Source of the DNA: Lacunisphaera sp. | GTDB lineage: Bacteria > Verrucomicrobiota > Verrucomicrobiia > Opitutales > Opitutaceae | Length of the DNA: 39,729 bases | Assembly: GCA_009695095.1 (NCBI GenBank) | Contig: SIBQ01000022.1 | Location: forward strand, 1-39,729 | Direction: 5' to 3' | Part shown: one piece after another, positions 33,788 through 39,729 of the stretch | Position numbering within the stretch: position 1 is the first letter of the stretch | Layout: every line of letters starts with the position of its first letter | Position numbers and translations under genes: made by a program | The notes under the pieces: generated by a model | What the model saw: the letters and a program-made list of their open reading frames with translations, nothing else | What the model was told of the DNA's origin: nothing | The model's database searches: none

Positions 33788-34869
33788 TTAGTGCGCCTTT
33801 TCGGATTGCCGGAGGGCCTCGGCCAGCGCACTGAGCACAGGGGTAAATGGCTCCACATCGATGACTCGCGGCGTGCGCAAGAAACCGACCACGAGCACTT
33901 TGGCGCCGATCAATTTGCAGGCGGTGGGTTCCCAGATGCCGTCGCCGAGTTTGAAGGAAGGCCCGGGTTCCCAGCCTGCCGGCAGATTGGCGGGAGCCGG
34001 ATCCTTGCGGGAGTTGGGTCCGGATATCTTCGTGATGACCTCCGGCACGCTCACGGCGTCAATCGTTGCTACTTCGACGCTCACATCCGGCAGACTCGGG
34101 GCCAGACGATCGAGATAGTCGGCCGTCGCATTCGACTTCGGGTCGGGACGCGCCAGCCACACGAATCCGTCATCGGGCAGCTGCACCCGCAGGCCGGCTT
34201 TCGGCAGCACCACCTCGCGGGCGGCCACGGAATTCTCGCGCACCTTGACGGCCGGGTTGCGGGTCGGCAGGGAGGGGCCGTATTGGCCCTTCCAATAGGC
34301 CTGGAATACGGCCCGAAGGATGGGCGACTCTTGGGCGCGGGCGAGCATGTCGTCCCGGGACAATTCCGCATCGCGCAGGAAGTAATGATGCAGCATGAGC
34401 GACGGGCCCTCGGGCGACTGCCGGATGGCCAGAACCAGCGCGGGCTTGATGCCCAGATCGTTTCCGAAATCCCACTTGCCGCCGCGCACCTGCCATTCGG
34501 CGTCCCACAGACTTGCCGTCATCACGGGCCAGGCCTTCTTCAGGTCCGGCTCCTTGACCACCTCGGCCGGCCCCCCGGCGTTGAAATAACCGATGTGCAC
34601 CCAGCGGCGATCATGGTGTCGTTCTCGGCCACGGTGAACTCGTCGAGCACGTACCTCGAATCAAATGTATTTTTGTCAATTTGCAGGCTCCAGCTGGCGG
34701 TAATCTTGAGGACGATCTTCTCCCGGGCCGGGAAGACTACTGACAGACCGGTGAGCGGCAGGGTCACAATGCCGCCCCCGGCGGGAACCAGGATGGGGGT
34801 AGCGGCAAAAAGTCCGGACGCCAGGGTGGCGAACAGGCTGACTAGCGAGAGGAAACAACGCGCGGTCAT
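33788..34869 (-). pseudogene. Secreted protein of unknown function, frameshifted
   Basis: About 360 codons. A signal peptide (MTARCFLSLVSLFATLASGL, FA-ATP) starts at 34869. The first frame runs to DEFTVAENDT; from there the second frame continues HDRRWVHIGYFNAGGPAEVV to the stop at 33788. The shift is at about 34608-34615, and the span lacks one base for a multiple of three. Later segments include KWDFGNDLGIKPALVLAI, LMLHHYFLRDAELSRDDML and a C-terminal FLRTPRVIDVEPFTPVLSAL. The family is not recognised. Both halves look well conserved in codon use, so the lesion is recent or an error. It converges with the SRP RNA. Confidence 0.7.
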
Positions 34870-34926
34870 TGGAGAAAGGGAATCGGCTTCATTATCCCGG
34901 ATGGACGGGCATCAAGTCTGGGTAAT

Positions 34927-35057
34927 GCCGGGTAGTGGCACAGTTTGTCATTGCGAGGAGCCCGCGAAGCGGGCGACAAAGCAATCCATCTAGCTGGATC
35001 GCCACGCCCGGCTGCGCCGGGCTTGCGATGACAAGACAAACCATACCACTACCCGGC
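34927..35057. repeat. 131-bp nested inverted repeat, MITE-like
   Basis: Outer arms of 23 bp (34927-34949, beginning GCCGGGTAGTGG; 35035-35057, ending CCACTACCCGGC) are complementary with three mismatches. Inside are a second pair (GTCATTGCGAG and CTTGCGATGAC), paired CCCGC/GCGGG and CCCGG/CCGGG stems and a central AATCCA-TCTAGC-TGGATC. The whole element could fold into one long cruciform or RNA hairpin. The inner part resembles the TCATTGCGAG...GCAATCCA palindromes scattered in many bacterial genomes. It sits between two divergent genes, upstream of dnaX. No coding capacity. Confidence 0.75.
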
Positions 35058-35129
35058 CGGCAAAATGGGATCGGGCCGACATCAGGCTCGCCTTTCTGTT
35101 TTTCTGATCTCTGATTTCTACCTTCCAGC

Positions 35130-36256
<1,127 letters not shown>

Positions 36257-36272
<16 letters not shown>

Positions 36273-36294
36273 CGGCAGCGCCTGAGGGCGCTGC
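36257..36294 (+). promoter_or_regulatory. Putative programmed -1 frameshift / slippage signal of dnaX
   Basis: A run of nine A (36257-36265) lies just before the zero-frame TGA (36270-36272). A perfect 8-bp stem follows (GCAGCGCC 36275-36282, loop TGAG, GGCGCTGC 36287-36294), 9 nt after the run. A purine-rich GAGGA lies about 8 nt upstream of the run and could act as an internal Shine-Dalgarno stimulator. These are the same three parts as in the E. coli dnaX signal; the A9 run also matches the slippage run of Thermus dnaX. Confidence 0.75.
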
Positions 36295-36616
36295 AGCGAC
36301 AGGCGATAAGCCAAAAGCTTTAAGCAAAAACACTGAAGAGGAGGAGAGTGCGCCAGCGGCTCTCATGGCCGATGCACCAGCCGGACCGTCTTCAGAGGAG
36401 GAAGCCGCGTTTCTGGCACAGGACCAAACAGGTGAATCCGCATCTCGCCCCTCGTTTCTCGCCTCAGGCCCGGAGGAGAAGGACCTGCCGGACCTTCCTC
36501 CTCTCGAAGACCTGGTGAAACGGATCCCGGCCTCCACTCGGGCTTTGATGGAAGAGCTGCTTCGCACCCGGTTTGTCACGGTGAAGCGTGTGCCCAAGAC
36601 CGCGCTCAAGTCGTAG
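36263..36616 (+). CDS. dnaX: Tau-specific C-terminal extension of DnaX (-1 frame)
   Basis: In the -1 frame the sequence is open from the A run to a TAG at 36614-36616, adding 117 residues and giving a tau-like product of about 495 aa. The extension begins [18 protein letters not shown], has an acidic, alanine/serine/proline-rich linker, and ends with [20 protein letters not shown] and [19 protein letters not shown], a plausible folded helical tip. E. coli tau uses its extension to contact the polymerase and DnaB; this one is shorter and not similar by eye. An ATG inside it at 36365 could give a separate small protein, but the open stretch reaching back exactly to the slippery run favours the fusion. 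Confidence 0.75.
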
Positions 36617-38185
36617 TCATTCCTTCCAGACCGGGCCGATGGCCGGGTGGCCTTCGAGGCTGCGGAGGTAAAGGTAGGTCTGGGCCGGTTCGTCGGCGAA
36701 GGGCGGGGTGAGTTGAAGGGACACGCGTTCGTAGTGCGCCTCGGCCACGCTTTCGAGCTGGTCGAGTTCTGCGAGGCAGGCGGAGTCCACCGCCCAGACT
36801 TCGCCGGCAACGTCATTGCTGGGGTCGGTGGAACGCACCATGCCGGGATGGTTGCCGAGGGAATAAAGGGTGTAGCCGGCCGGGGTGCGGCCCTCGCCGA
36901 GAAATTGCTGGCCCGCGAGGTGAGGGTGATTGCGGTAGCCGCGCTTCAGCGTGCCGTAGACAAAAACCCGGGTCAGGGCGGCGGGGGCAAGTGCCTCGAC
37001 CACCAGCGCGGTGATGTTGTCCCGGCCGGCGCGTTCCAGCGCCGCGTTCAGGAGTCGCGTCGCCACCGGGACGGAGTCGGGCGCCCGGACGATTTCCTCG
37101 AGCTGGTGGTCCCGCAGGCCGTCGGTTAGGCCGTCGGAACAGAGCAGGAAGCGATCGCCCGGCGCGCAGGGGAGCACGCCGAATTGCGGCTCGATGAACT
37201 GGTGCCCGGCGCCGAGCGCCTGGTGCAGCACGTTGCGCATGGGGTGCGAGCGGGCCTCCCGTTCGGTGAGCTGGCCGCTGCGCCGCAGCCAGCCGACATG
37301 ACTCTGATCGTGGGTAAGCTGGCGCATGCCGTCCGCCTGCGGCAGATGGTAGATGCGGCTGTCGCCGATGTGGCCGAAATACATCCAGCCGGGCGTGAAC
37401 CAGGAGAGGCTGAGCGTGGTGCCCATGCCCCGGCATTCCTCGTAGGACTCGCCGAGTTTCATCAGGTCGTAGTGGATCGCGTGGAACAGCTCGTGCAGCA
37501 CGTCCACGAAGCCGCTGCCCGGGCCGGGCGCGGCCCGGCGAAAACCCCTCGGCAACAGGTGCGTGATCTTGTCCGCGGTGATGCGGCTGGCAAATTCGCC
37601 GGAATTGGCGCCGCCCATGCCGTCGCTGACGGCAAATACGAAGTCCGTCTTCGTCGCCGAGCCCTCGCCGGTCTTGCCGAGATAGCGGACTTCGCGGCCG
37701 TCAAACTCGAGGGCGAGAAAGGTGTCCTCGTTGTTCGGGCGGACATGCCCCCGGTGGGTCAGGCCGGACCACTGGAGGGTGGGGGACGGGGGCGCCGCGC
37801 CGGCGGCGGATTCGGCGAGCAGCGTGGCGAACTCGAAATCAATGATGCAAAACCGCCCGTCGGTCCGCCGGTAGGTGATATTGCGGATATCCGGATCGTC
37901 GTGGCGCACGACGAAGGCCTCGAGCTCGGCGAACAGCTCCTTCAGGCGTTCCGGGCCGACCTGGTCGACGCGCGAGCCGCAGTTGGTCGTGACAATCTTA
38001 AGGCCGGCCTCGTCCACGTCGAGGAGGCGGGGCACGAAGTCGCAGCCGCGCCGCTCTAGGTGGCGGAGCACCCGCACCTCGTTCTCGAACCGGGCGAACG
38101 CCTGTGCCCCCCGGAAGGTCTTGTGGACCCGCCCGTCGTAGCCGATGCGGACCAAGGCGCGCTTGGTGTCTTTGATCTCGTGCAT
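36617..38185 (-). CDS. Three-domain protein: kinase-like, PP2C phosphatase, gamma-glutamylcyclotransferase
   Basis: A 522-aa soluble protein. Residues 1-130 form a minimal protein-kinase-like fold: Lys22 (HKTFRG), Glu34/36 helix (FENEVRVLRHL), catalytic loop HDDPDIRN (His95, Asp97, Asn102) and IIDFE (Asp116). Residues 138-400 are a complete PP2C: NNEDTF (Glu153, Asp154), SDGMGG (Asp188), GTTLSLSW, GHIGDSRIYHL, CSDGLTDG (Asp351), GRDNITALVVE (Asp389). Residues 405-522 are an AIG2-like cyclotransferase: VFVYGTLKRG (409-418), GYTLYSL, VAGEVWAV, LDQLESV, YER. The start is ATG 38185; an upstream ATG would run through a proline-rich leader and the divergent promoter. It abuts tau end to end. Ser/Thr signalling coupled to gamma-glutamyl metabolism is suggested but unproven. 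Confidence 0.88.
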   Translation of the reverse strand: MHEIKDTKRALVRIGYDGRVHKTFRGAQAFARFENEVRVLRHLERRGCDFVPRLLDVDEAGLKIVTTNCGSRVDQVGPERLKELFAELEAFVVRHDDPDIRNITYRRTDGRFCIIDFEFATLLAESAAGAAPPSPTLQWSGLTHRGHVRPNNEDTFLALEFDGREVRYLGKTGEGSATKTDFVFAVSDGMGGANSGEFASRITADKITHLLPRGFRRAAPGPGSGFVDVLHELFHAIHYDLMKLGESYEECRGMGTTLSLSWFTPGWMYFGHIGDSRIYHLPQADGMRQLTHDQSHVGWLRRSGQLTEREARSHPMRNVLHQALGAGHQFIEPQFGVLPCAPGDRFLLCSDGLTDGLRDHQLEEIVRAPDSVPVATRLLNAALERAGRDNITALVVEALAPAALTRVFVYGTLKRGYRNHPHLAGQQFLGEGRTPAGYTLYSLGNHPGMVRSTDPSNDVAGEVWAVDSACLAELDQLESVAEAHYERVSLQLTPPFADEPAQTYLYLRSLEGHPAIGPVWKE

Positions 38186-38287
38186 GATGATGCCCCCCAC
38201 GCTTTGCCGGGCGGGGGGCGGTGGCAAGGGGCGAGTGGCGTCCGTCCGCCCGGCGGATCTGGCATAAACTGAAAATGGGCTTTCCTC

Positions 38288-38303
38288 TGGCATGTAAGGT
38301 GCT
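38288..38303 (+). promoter_or_regulatory. Candidate sigma-54 promoter of glutamine synthetase
   Basis: TGGCATGTAAGGTGCT has GG and GC exactly 12 bp apart as in the -24/-12 consensus TGGCAC-N5-TTGCA, with two mismatches. It ends 40 bp before the ATG. Glutamine synthetase genes are a classic sigma-54/NtrC target in Gram-negative bacteria. Confidence 0.55.
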
Positions 38304-38343
38304 TTTTGTGGACTGGAATAACCTCAAACCAACTCATTCAATC

Positions 38344-39378
38344 ATGGCCAAAATCAAATTGGAATACATCTGGCTCGACGGCTACACGCCGCTGGCAAGC
38401 CTTCGTTCAAAGACCAAGATCATCGACGGCGATGCCGCCAAGCTGAAGCTGGAGGGCGTGCCCGTCTGGGGTTTCGACGGCAGCTCGACGCAGCAGGCCG
38501 AGGGCAAGAGCTCCGACATCCTGCTCAAGCCCGTGGCGCTGTATCCCGACGCCACGCGGAAGAGCGCCTTTCTCGTGATGTCCGAGACGCTCCTGCACAC
38601 GGGCGCCCCGCACCCGTCGAACTCGCGCGCCACCATCGCCGATGACCCGGACACCTGGTTCGGCTTCGAGCAGGAGTATTTCTTCTGGCAGAACGGCGCC
38701 CCCCTGGGTTTCCCCAAGGAAGGTTTCCCCGCCCCGCAGGGCCCCTATTACACCGGCGTCGGCTACCGGAACGTCGGCCCGATCGCCCGCCAGCTGGTCG
38801 AGGAGCACATCGACCTGTGCATCGCCGCCGGCATCAACATCGAGGGCATCAATGCCGAGGTCGCGAAGGGCCAGTGGGAATTCCAGATCTTCGGCAAGGG
38901 TTCCAAGACCGCGGCCGACCAGATGTGGGTCGCCCGCTACCTCATGACCCGCCTCTGCGAACCGCACGGCATCGACATCGAGTGGCGCTGCAAGCCGGTC
39001 CTTGGGGCCTTCAACGCCCCGCTCGACTGGAACGGCTCCGGCATGCACACCAATTTCTCGACCAAGTATCTGCGCGAGGTCGGCGGCAAGGAATACTTCG
39101 ATAAGCTGATGGCGGCGTTTGCCAAGCACGTGGACGAGCACATCGCCGTCTACGGCCCGGAAAACCACCTCCGCCTCACCGGCCTCCATGAGACGCAGTC
39201 CATCGACAAGTTCAACTACGGCCTGTCCGACCGCGGCGCGTCGGTGCGCATGCCCGTCAACTTCGTCAAGGACGGCTACAAGGGCTATCTCGAGGATCGC
39301 CGGCCGAACTCCGCCGCCGACCCGTATCTGGTCGCCGGACGGATCATCAAGACGATCCAGACCGTCACGACCAAGTAA
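38344..39378 (+). CDS. glnII: Glutamine synthetase, type II (GSII)
   Basis: The 344-aa eukaryotic-like glutamine synthetase makes glutamine from glutamate, ammonia and ATP. The start is ATG 38344 (MAKIKLEYIWLDGYTP). Signatures: VWGFDGSSTQQAEGKSSDI (N-terminal GS pattern), DTWFGFEQEYFFW (metal glutamates), GPYYTGVGYRN, GINIEGINAEVAKGQWEFQI (catalytic loop), WNGSGMHTNFST (ATP-binding N-G-S-G-x-H) and ENHLRLTGLHET. It is shorter than GSI and lacks the adenylylation-tyrosine loop. It is divergent from the three-domain gene, with a sigma-54-like promoter in the 158-bp gap. A strong terminator follows. Confidence 0.95.
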   Translation: MAKIKLEYIWLDGYTPLASLRSKTKIIDGDAAKLKLEGVPVWGFDGSSTQQAEGKSSDILLKPVALYPDATRKSAFLVMSETLLHTGAPHPSNSRATIADDPDTWFGFEQEYFFWQNGAPLGFPKEGFPAPQGPYYTGVGYRNVGPIARQLVEEHIDLCIAAGINIEGINAEVAKGQWEFQIFGKGSKTAADQMWVARYLMTRLCEPHGIDIEWRCKPVLGAFNAPLDWNGSGMHTNFSTKYLREVGGKEYFDKLMAAFAKHVDEHIAVYGPENHLRLTGLHETQSIDKFNYGLSDRGASVRMPVNFVKDGYKGYLEDRRPNSAADPYLVAGRIIKTIQTVTTK

Positions 39379-39400
39379 GCGCGTTGCGCCGGTCACTTCA

Positions 39401-39432
39401 GCCGCCCGGCTTCGCCGCCGGGCGGCTTTTTT
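39401..39432 (+). terminator. Strong Rho-independent terminator after glnII
   Basis: GCCGCCCGGC (39401-39410), loop TTCGCC, GCCGGGCGGC (39417-39426): a perfect 10-bp GC stem followed by six T. It lies 22 bp after the glnII stop. Confidence 0.92.
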
Positions 39433-39474
39433 GTGGCTCTGCGGCGGCGGACGGTATTGAAAAGCGGGTGACGC

Positions 39475-39621
39475 ATGACCCCGCAGGCTTCCTCCCCCGG
39501 CACCGTGCCATCGCCGCTGCTGGCGTGGACGACGCTCTGCCTTGGCGGCTACCTGGCGGCGACGATAGTGGTGACCTCGGCGTTGACGGGATACGCTTTT
39601 TCGAGCCACTCGGAGAGTTAG
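39475..39621 (+). CDS. Possible small single-pass membrane protein
   Basis: A 48-residue open frame, MTPQASSPGTVPSPLLAWTT, then LCLGGYLAATIVVTSALTGY and AFSSHSES. Residues about 14-40 are hydrophobic enough for one membrane span. There is no clear ribosome site, though GCGGGTGACGC lies just ahead. It follows the glnII terminator, so it would need its own promoter. Not recognised; the remainder of the window (39622-39729) shows nothing. Confidence 0.35.
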   Translation: MTPQASSPGTVPSPLLAWTTLCLGGYLAATIVVTSALTGYAFSSHSES

Positions 39622-39729
39622 TCGGAGTGATGAGTTGAGGTTGGGGTAGTGGTTCTGGTTTGTCGATCTTCGGCGGAGGGTGGCCGGAGGCCAACCGGAG
39701 TCGGAGATCGAGAGAGTTGGGCGGCGTAG

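Noticed and set aside
36275-36294. Hairpin after the dnaX zero-frame stop as a terminator
   Set aside because: No T-run follows and the -1 frame stays open through it for more than 100 codons; a frameshift-stimulating role fits better.

Overview
This is a GC-rich chromosomal window, most likely from a verrucomicrobium of the Opitutaceae type, though no rRNA gene is present to settle it. Pointers are the LPS-export genes of a diderm, a fused two-domain E1 dehydrogenase, a DnaX with a shortened zinc module, a GSII glutamine synthetase and short intergenic repeats that resemble REP/MITE elements. Most of the window is tightly packed housekeeping sequence. One accessory stretch (about 15.1-25.1 kb) is looser, partly lower in GC and carries decayed genes.

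Layout. 1-247: 3' end of an IS3-family element. 0.3-2.9 kb (minus): sucD, a broken VOC gene and sucC. 3.0-3.6 kb: a paired palindromic repeat and a CII-like DNA-binding protein. 3.6-9.6 kb (minus): one long co-directional run kdsC-lptC-lptA-lptB-hprK-rph-DUF885, combining KDO synthesis, LPS export, HPr kinase and RNA processing. 9.7-11.7 kb (minus): a fused E1 alpha/beta 2-oxoacid dehydrogenase. 11.8-13.8 kb (minus): marR, ring-cleaving dioxygenase and hydrolase, resembling the MhqR quinone-resistance module. 13.9-15.1 kb (minus): rpiB and a HAD phosphatase.

Accessory region. 15.2-17.6 kb holds remnants of a DppB-type peptide permease and a CocE-type hydrolase, both with frameshifts and in-frame stops. 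17.7-23.5 kb looks catabolic: a sialidase-like BNR protein, an SDR close to 2-keto-3-deoxy-L-fuconate dehydrogenase, a D-serine dehydratase-like PLP enzyme, a secreted propeller-like protein with a C-terminal cupin, and a lyxose-isomerase-like cupin. A 14-bp motif occurs three times around the SDR and PLP genes and could be their operator. 23.8-24.4 kb encodes an SUI1/YciH protein overlapping a small conserved-looking gene.

Right part. 25.1-29.5 kb (minus): two polytopic glycosyltransferase-like membrane proteins around metF; one is split by an amber codon. 29.6-30.8 kb: a REP doublet and rlmN. 30.9-33.6 kb (plus): an LptF/G permease, then an ECF sigma factor, a small membrane protein and a Spy/CpxP-like sensor that overlap one another, closed by a terminator. 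33.7 kb: the 4.5S SRP RNA with a promoter. 33.8-34.9 kb: a frameshifted secreted protein. 34.9-35.06 kb: a 131-bp nested inverted repeat. 35.1-36.6 kb: dnaX with an A9 run, a stem-loop and an open -1 frame, the layout of programmed gamma/tau production. 36.6-38.2 kb (minus): a single protein joining a minimal kinase-like domain, a PP2C phosphatase and a gamma-glutamylcyclotransferase domain. 38.3-39.4 kb: GSII glutamine synthetase behind a sigma-54-like promoter, closed by a strong terminator.

Four otherwise intact-looking genes carry a single lesion each (about 1.55, 12.42, 26.17 and 34.61 kb). Assembly or sequencing error and real decay cannot be told apart from this sequence alone.
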